Below are positions 1 through 7,888 of a stretch of DNA of 64,000 nt, one piece after another. The translations under genes and the position numbers were made by a program. Position 1 is the first letter of the stretch, and each line of letters begins with the position of its first letter. Below the pieces are notes generated by a model that was not told where the DNA came from, ran no database searches, and saw nothing but the letters and a program-made list of their open reading frames with translations. Source of the DNA: Ectobacillus ponti (lineage in GTDB: Bacteria; Bacillota; Bacilli; Bacillales; Bacillaceae_G); NCBI RefSeq assembly GCF_024294785.1, contig NZ_JANCLT010000016.1:1-64000 (forward strand), given 5' to 3'.

Positions 1-77
1 CGAACACGGAAGTTAAGCTCTTCAGCGCCGATGGTAGTTGGGGGTCTCCCCCTGTGAGAGTAGGACGTCGCTAGGCA
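1..77 (+). rRNA. rrf: 5S ribosomal RNA, 3' part
   Basis: The first 77 bases match the 3' two thirds of a bacterial 5S rRNA, including the conserved CGAACACGGAAGTTAAG block at 1-17 and the closing GAGAGTAGGAC helix segment. The 5' part lies outside the window. A strong terminator follows directly, so this is the last gene of an rRNA operon. Confidence 0.95.
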
Positions 78-85
78 ACAAAGAG

Positions 86-112
86 GACCAGCCATCATGG
101 CTGGTCTTTTTT
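86..112 (+). terminator. rRNA operon terminator
   Basis: GACCAGCCAT pairs with ATGGCTGGTC (10 bp, one-base loop) and is followed by six T. This is a textbook intrinsic terminator ending the rRNA operon. Confidence 0.93.
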
Positions 113-127
113 CGTGTGGTCATGTGA

Positions 128-262
128 TGAAACAATACGCGGTGTGGTGGAACAAATCACATTTCAGCAATGGAACAAAAAAGTCAAAAAATGAAACAAT
201 CTTTTTCGAAAATGAAACAAAAAAATCGAAAAATGGAACAATCACTTCAAAAAGTGAAACAA
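128..262 (+). repeat. Seven TGRAACAA motifs with a 21-bp period
   Basis: The 8-mer TGRAACAA begins at 128, 148, 171, 192, 213, 234 and 255, so the spacings are 20, 23, 21, 21, 21 and 21 bp. The spacers are A-rich and often read TCGAAAA or TCAAAAA. The period equals two helical turns, and also seven codons. No promoter, ribosome site or protein family is evident in the tract, which lies between the rRNA terminator and the APH-family gene. Confidence 0.85.
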
Positions 263-337
263 TTCCTGCCGTGGGGGGACAAGCTCTCGGCATTCCCCCC
301 TAGAAACAAGGAAGAAAGGTGGCATTTTGCCGGGTTC

Positions 338-359
338 TCCTCCTGTGAAAGCAGGAGGA
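338..359. repeat. Inverted repeat TCCTCCTG/CAGGAGGA
   Basis: A perfect 8-bp inverted repeat with a six-base loop (TGAAAG) lies about 90 bp before the APH-family gene. The 3' arm is a Shine-Dalgarno-like sequence held in the hairpin. No T-run follows, so it is not an obvious terminator, and no start codon sits at the right spacing. Confidence 0.5.
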
Positions 360-448
360 ATTGCTGTGTGATTGTGGAACTCGTCATGTACCGGCTTTTA
401 TTAGATGAAACTATAGCCGGAAAAGCTTACTCAGAGGATGTAGTCTAT

Positions 449-1453
449 ATGAAAGAGCATTATATTGATTCTATTCTTGACGGGTTTCTGCCCACGGGAG
501 GCTGGACTGTAACAGCCGGGGCAACCGGACTCAATAACACGACGCGTTTTATTGAAGCAGGCGGAGAACGTTACGTGCTTCGCATTTATGAGACACATGG
601 GGACGAAGAGAAGGTCCGCTATGAGTATAGTGTGCTGCAGGGCTTGCAGCAGAAGCAGCTTCCATTCCGTACACCGGAGCCTGTCCCAACATTGCAAGGT
701 GGCACGTTGCTTCGCGCAGAGGACGGCAAGCTTGCGGCGCTGTTTCGCTTTATCCCGGGTGGGACTCCAGCCTTGGAGCGGGAGACAGAACTGCATTCCT
801 ACGGGCAGGTGGTCGCCAGGTTAACACAGGCACTGGCAGAGGTGAACGTGACGGAGCCTCCCGCCTACAGACCGTACTATGACATCTGGCATGCGCATTC
901 GCGCTGCCGGCAGCCGGATGTGCTGTCATTTTGCATGTCTCCGCCGGCAGCCTTTGCGGACTTGAAGCAGGAGCTGCACAGCTTGGCTCGGGAGCTGCAG
1001 CGGTTGGAAGACCATGTGCCACAGCTGAAGCAGCTGCCGCACCAGCTCGTGCACGGCGACCTCAATGCCTCCAACATGTTGGCCTGTCAAGATGGAAGCA
1101 TCTCTGCCATTTTGGATTTTGAATTTGTTACATACGACATCAGAGTGATGGAGCCGGCGGTGTGCCTGGCGGATTTTATTCGACCCGGCGCGGCGGATGA
1201 AGAAATCTGGAGGAGGATTCCTGCGTTTGCAAAAGGGTACAAGAGTGCGCTGCATCTGGCGAAGGAAGAAGCGGAGGTGCTGCCGGTGCTGATCCTGCTG
1301 CGCAGTCTGGATGTGTTTCTGCATTTTCTCGGCCGCTATTGGGACGGAAAGAATGAGGCGGAGAGAGTGAGGAACCAAATTGTGCAGGCCGCATGGCGGG
1401 CGGAATGGCTGCAGGGGAATGGAAACAGGATTGTAGAAGCGGTGCTGCAGTGA
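449..1453 (+). CDS. APH-family phosphotransferase
   Basis: This 334-residue protein carries the phosphotransferase (APH/choline kinase-like) signature in its second half. The catalytic loop reads LVHGDLNASNML, followed by the metal-binding segment AILDFEF. The family transfers phosphate from ATP to small alcohols or amines (aminoglycosides, homoserine, choline, fructosamine); the substrate cannot be read here. The frame stays open back to 170 through the 21-bp repeat tract, but that stretch is low-complexity. ATG 449 is chosen because AGAGG lies about 10 bases upstream and the family fold begins soon after. It is a single gene closed by its own terminator. Family call is firm, substrate unknown. 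Confidence 0.85.
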   Translation: MKEHYIDSILDGFLPTGGWTVTAGATGLNNTTRFIEAGGERYVLRIYETHGDEEKVRYEYSVLQGLQQKQLPFRTPEPVPTLQGGTLLRAEDGKLAALFRFIPGGTPALERETELHSYGQVVARLTQALAEVNVTEPPAYRPYYDIWHAHSRCRQPDVLSFCMSPPAAFADLKQELHSLARELQRLEDHVPQLKQLPHQLVHGDLNASNMLACQDGSISAILDFEFVTYDIRVMEPAVCLADFIRPGAADEEIWRRIPAFAKGYKSALHLAKEEAEVLPVLILLRSLDVFLHFLGRYWDGKNEAERVRNQIVQAAWRAEWLQGNGNRIVEAVLQ

Positions 1454-1476
1454 GATACAACTTAACATGCCCCGCA

Positions 1477-1504
1477 CCCCCTTATTCAGATAAGGGGGGT
1501 TTTT
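1477..1504 (+). terminator. Terminator after the APH-family gene
   Basis: CCCCCTTAT pairs with ATAAGGGGG (9 bp, loop TCAG) and is followed by GTTTTT. It ends the preceding transcript 24 bases past its stop codon. Confidence 0.9.
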
Positions 1505-1527
1505 CATCATTTGTATGTAAAATAAAC

Positions 1528-1556
1528 TTGACATGATGAATGGTTCTTATTACATT
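1528..1556 (+). promoter_or_regulatory. Sigma-A-type promoter for the membrane/XRE operon
   Basis: TTGACA at 1528-1533 is a perfect -35 box. A 17-base spacer leads to TACATT at 1551-1556; a TATAGA at 1560 is an alternative -10. It lies about 37 bases before the start of the membrane protein gene. Confidence 0.65.
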
Positions 1557-1592
1557 TTGTATAGAATATATTACCATTAAAGGGGGGGAACC

Positions 1593-2039
1593 ATGACATA
1601 TCAAGAGAAAAAAAGCATTGTATCGTTGATGAGTGTCATCCTTATTTTTGTATCCTTTTGCTTTTACATGTACCCGCAGCACCCCACAGGCGGGCTGGAA
1701 TCGGCTGAAACCTTCCGCTATTGGGGCGCATTTGTCCTCAAGCTGACCTTTGTTTCCATTGCCGCCCACATCATGATCAGCATCCTCTTCAACATCATCT
1801 TCCGCATCACAACGAAGGAAAAGGAGCCGGCATTTGCAGATGAACTGGATCAGTTTATCAGCTTAAAAGCAAACCGCAACGCGTTTTTCGTATTTATTCT
1901 CGGCTTTGTTGCAGCGATGGGGTCGCTCGTTCTCTACCAGCCGTCACAGATCATGTTCGTGATTCTGATTGCTTCCGGATTCATGTCCGATGTGACCGGC
2001 TCCATCACAAAGCTGTATCACTACCGGAAAGGAGTGTAG
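1593..2039 (+). CDS. Small four-helix membrane protein
   Basis: This 148-residue protein has about four hydrophobic segments (near residues 10-28, 48-72, 88-108 and 115-135) with short charged loops. It has no catalytic motif I recognise. The start is well supported: AGGGGGGGAA lies just before ATG 1593, with a sigma-A-type promoter upstream. The next gene, an XRE-type regulator, begins one base after its stop codon. Membrane protein/XRE pairs of this kind are common in Bacilli, where the regulator usually controls the operon. A membrane role is certain, the function is not. Confidence 0.8.
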   Translation: MTYQEKKSIVSLMSVILIFVSFCFYMYPQHPTGGLESAETFRYWGAFVLKLTFVSIAAHIMISILFNIIFRITTKEKEPAFADELDQFISLKANRNAFFVFILGFVAAMGSLVLYQPSQIMFVILIASGFMSDVTGSITKLYHYRKGV

Positions 2040-2040
2040 G

Positions 2041-2262
2041 ATGGGCAAACATCTTGTCGGCAATCACATTCGGAAACTGCGATTCCACCATAATGAAATG
2101 ACACAGCAGCAGCTGGCTGACAAGGCAGGCGTAACAAGACAAACGATTGTGGCTTTGGAAAAGGGAAACTACTCTCCTTCCCTGGAGCTGGCCTTTCGGA
2201 TTGCACGGGCCTTCAGCTTGCCGCTTGAGGAAGTGTTTTTTTACGAAGACGACACACTGTAA
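2041..2262 (+). CDS. XRE-family HTH regulator, single domain
   Basis: This 73-residue protein is almost entirely one Cro/CI-type helix-turn-helix, with the recognition region QQQLADKAGVTRQTIVALEK followed by the LPLEEVFFYED ending typical of short Bacilli XRE regulators. It presumably binds DNA as a dimer and controls its own operon. It starts immediately after the stop of the membrane protein gene, and the DUF4386 gene follows 15 bases after its own stop, so the three are co-transcribed. The family call is strong. The operator was not identified. Confidence 0.93.
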   Translation: MGKHLVGNHIRKLRFHHNEMTQQQLADKAGVTRQTIVALEKGNYSPSLELAFRIARAFSLPLEEVFFYEDDTL

Positions 2263-2277
2263 GAAGGGGGCCTGAAC

Positions 2278-2973
2278 ATGAAGGTAAAAACTGCAGAAAA
2301 GACAGTGGGCATCCTGTTTATACTGGCAGCGGTTACCGCCATTGCCGGTCTTGCTTTGTATCAGCCGATCCTGGGGCCGGATTACCTGGTGGAAGGCTCG
2401 CGGCACGCCGGCCAGGTTGTGCTGGGAGCAGTCATGGAGCTGATCCTTGTGGCATCCGCCATCGGCACCGCAACCACAATGTTTCCGTTTCTAAGAAAAT
2501 ATAACGAAACGATAGCCCTTTGGCATGTATGCTTCAGGTTTCTGGAGGCGGTCCTGATTATCGTGGGTGTCATCAGCGTATTGTCCCTCTTGACGCTGAG
2601 CAGGGAACTTGCAGCTGCCGCAGCACCGGCTCCCGCCTCCTTTCAGGCCTCAGGAACGTTGCTGAAAGCCATGCATGACTGGACATTCCTGCTGGGCCCC
2701 AACTTTATGCTGGGCCTCAATACGATGATGTACAGCTATATCTTTTACAAGTCTAAGCTTCTCCCAAGGTTCATCCCCATCCTGGGAATGACAGGGGCGG
2801 TGCTTGTGTTCCTCTGCGCTTTGCTGGTGATGTTTGGCGTCATCCAGCAGCTGTCCGTTTGGGGAGCCATTTTGGCGCTGCCGGTCGCTGCCAATGAAAT
2901 GATTTTGGCGGTATGGCTGCTTGTGAAAGGATTTCGTCCATCCGCGCTTGCGTCTTTGTCGGCAAAAAAATAG
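2278..2973 (+). CDS. DUF4386-family membrane protein
   Basis: This 231-residue integral membrane protein has about six hydrophobic helices. It shows the pattern of the DUF4386 family, including an N-terminal helix beginning TVGILFILAA and the conserved WHVCFRFLEA segment in the middle. No enzyme activity is established for the family. The ribosome site AAGGGGG lies before ATG 2278. It is the third gene of an operon with a small membrane protein and an XRE regulator, a grouping that points to a regulated membrane function. Confidence 0.82.
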   Translation: MKVKTAEKTVGILFILAAVTAIAGLALYQPILGPDYLVEGSRHAGQVVLGAVMELILVASAIGTATTMFPFLRKYNETIALWHVCFRFLEAVLIIVGVISVLSLLTLSRELAAAAAPAPASFQASGTLLKAMHDWTFLLGPNFMLGLNTMMYSYIFYKSKLLPRFIPILGMTGAVLVFLCALLVMFGVIQQLSVWGAILALPVAANEMILAVWLLVKGFRPSALASLSAKK

Positions 2974-3022
2974 AGGCATGCAGCTGTGCAGGCTTCATGA
3001 AAAAATGATGTGCGTACAGATA

Positions 3023-3056
3023 AAGGAGCTGACCCAACATGTGAGGTCAGCTCCTT
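3023..3056. terminator. Bidirectional terminator between converging operons
   Basis: AAGGAGCTGACC pairs perfectly with GGTCAGCTCCTT (12 bp, 10-base loop). It sits between the stop of the DUF4386 gene and the stop of the convergent cupin gene. The T-runs on both sides are short, so efficiency is uncertain. Confidence 0.75.
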
Positions 3057-3058
3057 GT

Positions 3059-3466
3059 TTATAATTGGCTGTAGGCTTCATCATCAACAGGCTCCAGCCA
3101 TTCCGGCGTGCCTGCAGTGATGGCAATGTGTGCAAACCAGCTGTCCTTGGCAGCTCCGTGCCAGTGCTTGACCCCATCATGGATGACGATGACATCGCCG
3201 GCTTTTAACGGCTGGGCGGGCTTGCCTTCCTCCTGGTACCAGCCTTCGCCGCCAGTTACCAATAACAGCTGAAATCCGCCGTGATGAATGTGCCAGTTAT
3301 TTCGGCAGCCCGGCTCAAAGGTCACGTTCCCGACACCGACATTCACCTCAGGGTCGGCAACGAGTGATTGTAAATAGCTCTGTCCCGTAAAAAATTGTGC
3401 AAACGCCTCGTTTTTCTCACCTGCCGGGAAAATCACGCCGTGCTTGACTTCTTCATGCTTTGCCAT
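3059..3466 (-). CDS. Cupin-domain protein
   Basis: This 135-residue single-domain cupin carries the two metal-binding motifs: a first one around NWHIHHGGFQLLLVTGGEGWY and a second around AGDVIVIHDGVKHWHGA. Cupins of this type bind a divalent metal and are often partners of carboxymuconolactone-decarboxylase proteins. The start is ATG at 3466, preceded by GGAGGAAG at good spacing; an upstream ATG at 3484 would overlap the ribosome site. It follows the CMD gene by 14 bases in the same operon. The reaction is unknown; quinone, peroxide or aromatic stress chemistry is a common suggestion for such pairs. Confidence 0.88.
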   Translation of the reverse strand: MAKHEEVKHGVIFPAGEKNEAFAQFFTGQSYLQSLVADPEVNVGVGNVTFEPGCRNNWHIHHGGFQLLLVTGGEGWYQEEGKPAQPLKAGDVIVIHDGVKHWHGAAKDSWFAHIAITAGTPEWLEPVDDEAYSQL

Positions 3467-3480
3467 TTGTCTTCCTCCAT

Positions 3481-4233
3481 TCATGCTTCGTTTTCAGGAA
3501 TGATTTCATTCACGCAAGCCAAGGCGTTCAGTGTTCTCGGAAAGCCCATATAGGGAAGGCAGTGGGTAATGGCAGCAATCATTGTTTCCTTGTTGTTGCC
3601 CACATTCAGGTTCCCCTGCACATGTGCCTTCACTTGGCCCTCAGCACCGCCCAAGCTGCTTACCATGCACAGCGTCAACAGCTCACGGGTTTTTAAATCA
3701 AGGCCGGTGCGGGTATAGAAGTCTCCGAAGCAAAAGGCCGAGAGATAATCCTGGATATGCTGCTGATTTGCCGGGGCATGCTTCCGCATGTTTGCAATGA
3801 TTTCGCCGAATATTTCCATCTGCACGGCAAGTCCCTTATCCAAACGATTTGTCTCATCTACAGTTTGTTGGCTTTCAATCGGTAAGGCAATCCCTCTTGC
3901 CTGGAACACTTCGTTGACTTCGTGAAGAGCATTCAGTGTTTTGGGAAAGCCGATATACGGAGCACATTGATACACGGACTCCTTGATTTCCACCGGTGTC
4001 AGCCCAACGTTCAGTGCCGCACTGACATGCGCCCGAAGCTGGGGCAATGTCTGGTTGGCTGTAAGCACCACCAGCGTAATCAATTCCCGCTGCTTATCAT
4101 CCAGGTTGCCTTGATGGAACACTTCCCCGAAAATGAAGCGGGTGAGGATGTCCTGAAAATCAGGATCGGCTGAGGGGACGCTATCACCAAACAGTTGTTT
4201 ATATGTTTCCGCGCTTATTTCCACACGATTCAT
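3481..4233 (-). CDS. Carboxymuconolactone decarboxylase family protein, two CMD domains
   Basis: This 250-residue protein contains two tandem CMD domains. Each ends in the family pattern: YQCAPYIGFPKTLNAL in the first half and THCLPYMGFPRTLNAL in the second. Family members include gamma-carboxymuconolactone decarboxylase and AhpD-like peroxidase reductants; the AhpD CxxC pair is not visible, so a redox role like AhpD is unlikely. The start ATG 4233 has CAGGAGGTTC upstream. It leads an operon with the cupin gene and lies divergent to a TetR-family gene, which probably represses it. Confidence 0.88.
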   Translation of the reverse strand: MNRVEISAETYKQLFGDSVPSADPDFQDILTRFIFGEVFHQGNLDDKQRELITLVVLTANQTLPQLRAHVSAALNVGLTPVEIKESVYQCAPYIGFPKTLNALHEVNEVFQARGIALPIESQQTVDETNRLDKGLAVQMEIFGEIIANMRKHAPANQQHIQDYLSAFCFGDFYTRTGLDLKTRELLTLCMVSSLGGAEGQVKAHVQGNLNVGNNKETMIAAITHCLPYMGFPRTLNALACVNEIIPENEA

Positions 4234-4330
4234 TGTAGAACCTCCTGTTTTTCAGGCTTAGTCACTAGCTGCATATTTGAGTATAATATAGGATGAACAT
4301 AGTAAATCCACAATGATCAAATACATAGGA

Positions 4331-4367
4331 TTCGTGCAATAAGGCACAAATCAGGGGGGATTGTGCC
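4331..4367. promoter_or_regulatory. Candidate TetR operator in the divergent intergenic region
   Basis: Two overlapping palindromes share a GGCAC core. TTCGTGC-N6-GCACAAA (4331-4350) has six of seven paired bases, and GGCACAA-N11-TTGTGCC (4343-4367) is perfect. They lie between the divergent CMD operon and TetR gene, where an autorepressor would bind. Assignment to this regulator is inference. Confidence 0.5.
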
Positions 4368-4399
4368 ATTATTTCTCAGGAAAGCTTGGGGGCTCGTGC

Positions 4400-4945
4400 A
4401 TGTCTATCGTAGATCGAAGAATACAAAAATCGCAAAAGGCAATAAAAGACGCGTTTGTCGAGCTGATGGCCGAGAAAGGATTTGACCAAATCACCATGCA
4501 AGACCTTTCGGAGCGGGCAAATGTCGGCCGCAGAACCATCTATCATCACTATATGGATAAATATGATCTGCTGGACAAGCTGATTGGAGAGCATCTGGAC
4601 GAGCTCAGCACATTATGTGAAGCAACGGCTGAGCTGAATTATGCGGAAGGGACTGTCATTTGGTTCCAATACTTTGAACGGAACTACTCCTTTTTCTCCA
4701 CGATGCTGGCGAGCAAGGGAGCGCCGGCTTTTCGCAGCCGCTTCCTCGCATTTGTCATCGAAGAGCTGAAGCATGAAATGGATGTGACAGAAGGAAAAAA
4801 TCAGGGCTTGCATCAGAACATCATTCTCAGGTTTTTTGGGGCTGCCGTTGTCGAAATCGTAGAATCATGGTTTACCAGTGAGATTGCGGAGCCGGCTGCG
4901 GTCGTGGCCGAGCAAATGGGGAGGCTGTTGGACCGGAATGTATGA
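4400..4945 (+). CDS. TetR/AcrR-family transcriptional regulator
   Basis: This 181-residue protein begins with a TetR-type HTH: AIKDAFVELMAEKGFDQITM, then NVGRRTIYHHYMDKYDLLDK. The C-terminal half is a variable helical ligand-binding domain resembling the TetR_C group found with such domains in Bacilli. ATG 4400 is preferred over a TTG at 4361, because the GGGGGGA run abuts that TTG with no spacer and the TTG lies inside a palindrome. It is transcribed away from the CMD/cupin operon, and palindromic sites lie between them, so it probably represses that operon and itself. The inducer is unknown. Confidence 0.92.
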   Translation: MSIVDRRIQKSQKAIKDAFVELMAEKGFDQITMQDLSERANVGRRTIYHHYMDKYDLLDKLIGEHLDELSTLCEATAELNYAEGTVIWFQYFERNYSFFSTMLASKGAPAFRSRFLAFVIEELKHEMDVTEGKNQGLHQNIILRFFGAAVVEIVESWFTSEIAEPAAVVAEQMGRLLDRNV

Positions 4946-5087
4946 GAGATGGAAGGGACAGGGGATCAAAGAGGGATTTTGCTTCCCCGCGAGGAATACT
5001 GTAAAGAAATACAAGAAACAGGGGAGCAGAGAAGGTTATAATTCATAAAGTAGGGCAAATCATGTTATATGCAAATAACCAAGCCCC

Positions 5088-6503
5088 ATGCTTCCCTGCG
5101 ATGCGTGGGACCAGATTTGTTTGGCAGGGAAACAGGAGGACATTCAGCTTTTGCTTGTGTGCTGTGAATCTCTTTTACTTCAAAAAGAAGTGCTGAAGGC
5201 GGAATACATTTTCAGCTTGTTGACACATAAACTTCATGACGTGAACTTGGCAAATAGTGAAGAATTCCGGAAAGCATTAGAAGCTGTGTTGCTGCAAACC
5301 CTCCATATGAAGTCTGAACATACAGACGCAGTGGACCTTATATGGGGGCATGTGCTGCAAATTATGGACCAGCTGCAGGTTTCCCCTTACGGCACGTTTA
5401 TACAAGGATATACGAAACAGAACTTCTCCCAGCTCGCTGATAGTATTTTTGAAACAAACGAACCGAAGTTGATCCTGTTGTTCCTCCATCTTCTGCGGTC
5501 ATGCCGGCTTGATACGGAAATGAAGGAAGTGCTGGAGTACATGCTGAAAGCGGAGTGGGAGTTTCTTGAAGCAAATCTCTCAGCACAGGAATTCATCTTT
5601 TTCTTCTGGTACAGTTACTTGTTCGACTTGGATCAAGTATTGCTTTCCGCCTCGGCTGAGGCTGCAGCATGGCTGGCAAAAGCAACGAAAGAGCTCTCCC
5701 TGTATCATGCCATGAAAAGGCCTGTATACGACAAACAGCTGTTACAAGCTGAAGTGGAACAGTTTAGAGCAAGCAGCCCTTTCAGCCAAGCGGATACGGA
5801 AGCCATCATTCAAAAGGTCCAAAAGGATGCTGTAGACCGAAAGAACAGGCCAAAGATACAGGAATTTAAAAATGCACTATATGTTATGGATGAGAGTATC
5901 TTAAAGAGTTACTGCAATGCATATGGACTTACTCGACAAACAAGGGGCATTGCCCTTTGCGAGCCGGGAGAAAGCGAGCGGATAACGGGCTATGTTGAAG
6001 CAGAAAATTTTCTGGCACCCAGCGGAAAGCTGGCTTTTATCATGGAGCAAACGGTTAGAGAATTGGAGGGCATGCACAAACCGCAAGTTATAAAAGCATA
6101 CAAACCTAAGGAACTTGCTCAGGATAAATCGGCAAAATCAGAAAGGAAAGGTAAGAGTAGAGAGGACGACATACTTTCTTTTAACTGGCCCAGCACTGAG
6201 GCTTCAGAAACAACAGGACCTGCACAAAAAGGGCCTGCGCTGAATGAAAACAGCGATTTAAAAAAACTGGGCTATCAAATTACGGGTTTAACCAGGGGGA
6301 AGCGCTGGAACATTCTGCAGCAGGCAGTACCGCGGTTGGGCTTAAAGCGGGTGGCTCATCTGATTGCATATAACGTAAGGCTGCGAAAGGGACAGAAGAA
6401 TAGCATAAGCAAATACCAATATGCCATTACGGAGTGGGAACATGATTTGGAGCGACTGAAGAAAACGTACTATAAGCGCGATTTTACTTGGCCGCAAACA
6501 TAA
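5088..6503 (+). CDS. Unrecognised 471-residue helical protein with a distinct C-terminal domain
   Basis: I do not recognise this family. The first 250 residues are mainly helical and leucine-rich with no enzymatic motif, suggesting a repeat-like scaffold. Residues about 340-390 are charged and low in complexity, a probable linker. The last 80 residues form a compact segment (LKKLGYQITGLTRGKRWNIL, then AITEWEHDLERLKKTYY) that reads like a conserved basic helical domain. ATG 5088 follows an in-frame stop at 5076 and has no clear ribosome site; TATAAT at 5037-5042 may be the -10. It precedes the WYL regulator by 37 bases and may belong to the Hsp70 locus. Confidence 0.75.
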   Translation: MLPCDAWDQICLAGKQEDIQLLLVCCESLLLQKEVLKAEYIFSLLTHKLHDVNLANSEEFRKALEAVLLQTLHMKSEHTDAVDLIWGHVLQIMDQLQVSPYGTFIQGYTKQNFSQLADSIFETNEPKLILLFLHLLRSCRLDTEMKEVLEYMLKAEWEFLEANLSAQEFIFFFWYSYLFDLDQVLLSASAEAAAWLAKATKELSLYHAMKRPVYDKQLLQAEVEQFRASSPFSQADTEAIIQKVQKDAVDRKNRPKIQEFKNALYVMDESILKSYCNAYGLTRQTRGIALCEPGESERITGYVEAENFLAPSGKLAFIMEQTVRELEGMHKPQVIKAYKPKELAQDKSAKSERKGKSREDDILSFNWPSTEASETTGPAQKGPALNENSDLKKLGYQITGLTRGKRWNILQQAVPRLGLKRVAHLIAYNVRLRKGQKNSISKYQYAITEWEHDLERLKKTYYKRDFTWPQT

Positions 6504-6540
6504 TGTGCAAGTATCCACAAAAAGTAGGGATGAAAGAAGC

Positions 6541-7485
6541 ATGAGCAAATTAAGCAATTGCCTGCGGATGATTGAACTGCTGCAGGCACGCGGCAAAATG
6601 AAAATCAGTGAATTGGCAGGGGAGCTGGAAGTTAAAGAGCGGATGGTGCGGGTGTACCGGGACGAACTGGAGAAAGCCGGCATCTATATCGAGGGAGAGC
6701 AAGGGCGAGGCGGCGGCTACTCTTTGTCGCGGGCTTCCTTCTTTCCGACAAAAAATATGGCAGGAGGGGAACTGGAGGCCCTCATTTTTGCAGTAAAGCA
6801 GCTGAGCGCAAAAGACACCGTATATTCAGAAGCGGCACAGGTCGCACTGGACAAGCTGCGGGCGGTGCAGCGGACAGAGGAAGAGAAGGACAGATATATC
6901 CACTTTGTGCAGCGCTCCCGCCCCAACGACGAACAGTCCGATGACCACAAGAAGTATGTACAGCTGCAAAGCGCCTTGACCGGAAGATACAAGGTGAAGC
7001 TTGCCTATACGAGTGCAACCTCCAGCGAGGAACGGACTGTTCGCCCGTATGGCTTCGTCTACTATAACGAATTTTTCTACTGTGCCGCATTCTGTGAGCT
7101 CAGACAGCAGCTGCGCACCTTCAAGCTTTCCCGTATAGAGCGGCTGGAGCCCCTGCAAGAACGGTACGAAATTCCCCAATCGTTTGATATCCGCGAGGAA
7201 TGGTCCGGGCTTGGCATCATGCGGGATGAGCCGATGAGGGTGAAGCTGCTGATTTCTCCGCCTTTTGCCCGCTCCGTGCCGGAGTCGGTTTGGGGAGAAA
7301 ACCAGAGTATCCAGCATCATAAGGACGGCAGCATTCTGTTTCAGGCCGCGATGAACGGCAAGCAGTCTATTAAGAAATGGATTCTCAGCATGGGGGCAGC
7401 CGTGCGTGTGCTGGAGCCGGCCGAGTTGCAAGCGGAGCTTGTGGAGGAATATAAAAATATGCTGGCATCATATTCTTTTTCGTAA
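6541..7485 (+). CDS. WYL-domain transcriptional regulator (YafY type)
   Basis: This 314-residue protein has an N-terminal winged HTH of the HTH_11 type (MIELLQARGKMKISELAGEL, then VKERMVRVYRDELEKAGI) and a WYL domain around residues 150-230. In the WYL domain, RPYGFVYYNEFFYCAAFCEL and RTFKLSRIERLE match the family pattern. A WCX-like C-terminal extension follows. WYL proteins sense nucleic acids or nucleotides and often control phage-defence genes. ATG 6541 is chosen over GTG 6505 because the latter precedes the family HTH by a non-conserved stretch. Its position before the Hsp70/beta-CASP cluster makes it the likely regulator. Confidence 0.9.
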   Translation: MSKLSNCLRMIELLQARGKMKISELAGELEVKERMVRVYRDELEKAGIYIEGEQGRGGGYSLSRASFFPTKNMAGGELEALIFAVKQLSAKDTVYSEAAQVALDKLRAVQRTEEEKDRYIHFVQRSRPNDEQSDDHKKYVQLQSALTGRYKVKLAYTSATSSEERTVRPYGFVYYNEFFYCAAFCELRQQLRTFKLSRIERLEPLQERYEIPQSFDIREEWSGLGIMRDEPMRVKLLISPPFARSVPESVWGENQSIQHHKDGSILFQAAMNGKQSIKKWILSMGAAVRVLEPAELQAELVEEYKNMLASYSFS

Positions 7486-7486
7486 A

Positions 7487-7505
7487 GTGACACGTATAGT
7501 GCCAC
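7487..7505. promoter_or_regulatory. Tandem GTGnCAC motifs after the WYL gene
   Basis: GTGACAC (7487-7493) and GTGCCAC (7499-7505) are two copies of a self-symmetric heptamer spaced 12 bp apart. They lie just upstream of a possible -10 TACAAT (7515-7520) for the next gene. They could be an operator for the adjacent WYL protein; this is inference. Confidence 0.35.
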
Positions 7506-7556
7506 ATTATGTTCTACAATAAAAATAAACCAACACACAACAAGATGGAGGCTTAT

Positions 7557-7859
7557 ATGGAAACCATTCGCTTGCAGTATATTGTGGAAGGAACGCTCGA
7601 TGACAAACGGAAAACCGAGTTCGCAAATGGTCTCGAAAGCAGCTATGACTTGGACAAGTTCCGGGAGAACCCAATGGAAACACATCAAGAAGGAACGAAA
7701 GAGACATTAAAGTCCATTGCCATGTACTATATGTGCAATATTGCCGAGGTGCAGCGTGTGGTCGTGCGGATGAACGGGGAGCGATACATCGACCTGACAC
7801 GCCCGATGCTCTCATACATAAAAGAACAAGATTTGTTATCTTTCAATAATCTGCTATAA
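7557..7859 (+). CDS. Small protein of unknown function
   Basis: This 100-residue soluble protein has no motif I recognise. It is mixed in charge, with a central helix-rich part and a C-terminal segment around VVVRMNGERYIDLTRPML. ATG 7557 is preferred because GGAGG ends six bases upstream; an earlier ATG at 7509 lacks a ribosome site. It lies between the WYL regulator and another unknown gene in the same orientation, with 29 bases to the next start, so the pair is likely co-transcribed. It may be an accessory part of the Hsp70 locus. Confidence 0.75.
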   Translation: METIRLQYIVEGTLDDKRKTEFANGLESSYDLDKFRENPMETHQEGTKETLKSIAMYYMCNIAEVQRVVVRMNGERYIDLTRPMLSYIKEQDLLSFNNLL

Positions 7860-7888
7860 AAATAGACGCAAAAAGGGACGGGGAAACA

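Noticed and set aside
128-262. CRISPR array
   Set aside because: The repeated core is only 8 bases with A-rich 13-base spacers. No cas gene is near.
170-448. N-terminal extension of the APH-family gene through the repeat tract
   Set aside because: It is low-complexity, has no ribosome site, and the family fold begins after ATG 449.
431-1534. Long minus-strand frames opposite the APH-family gene
   Set aside because: They are shadows of a clearly coding plus-strand gene, with no ribosome sites.
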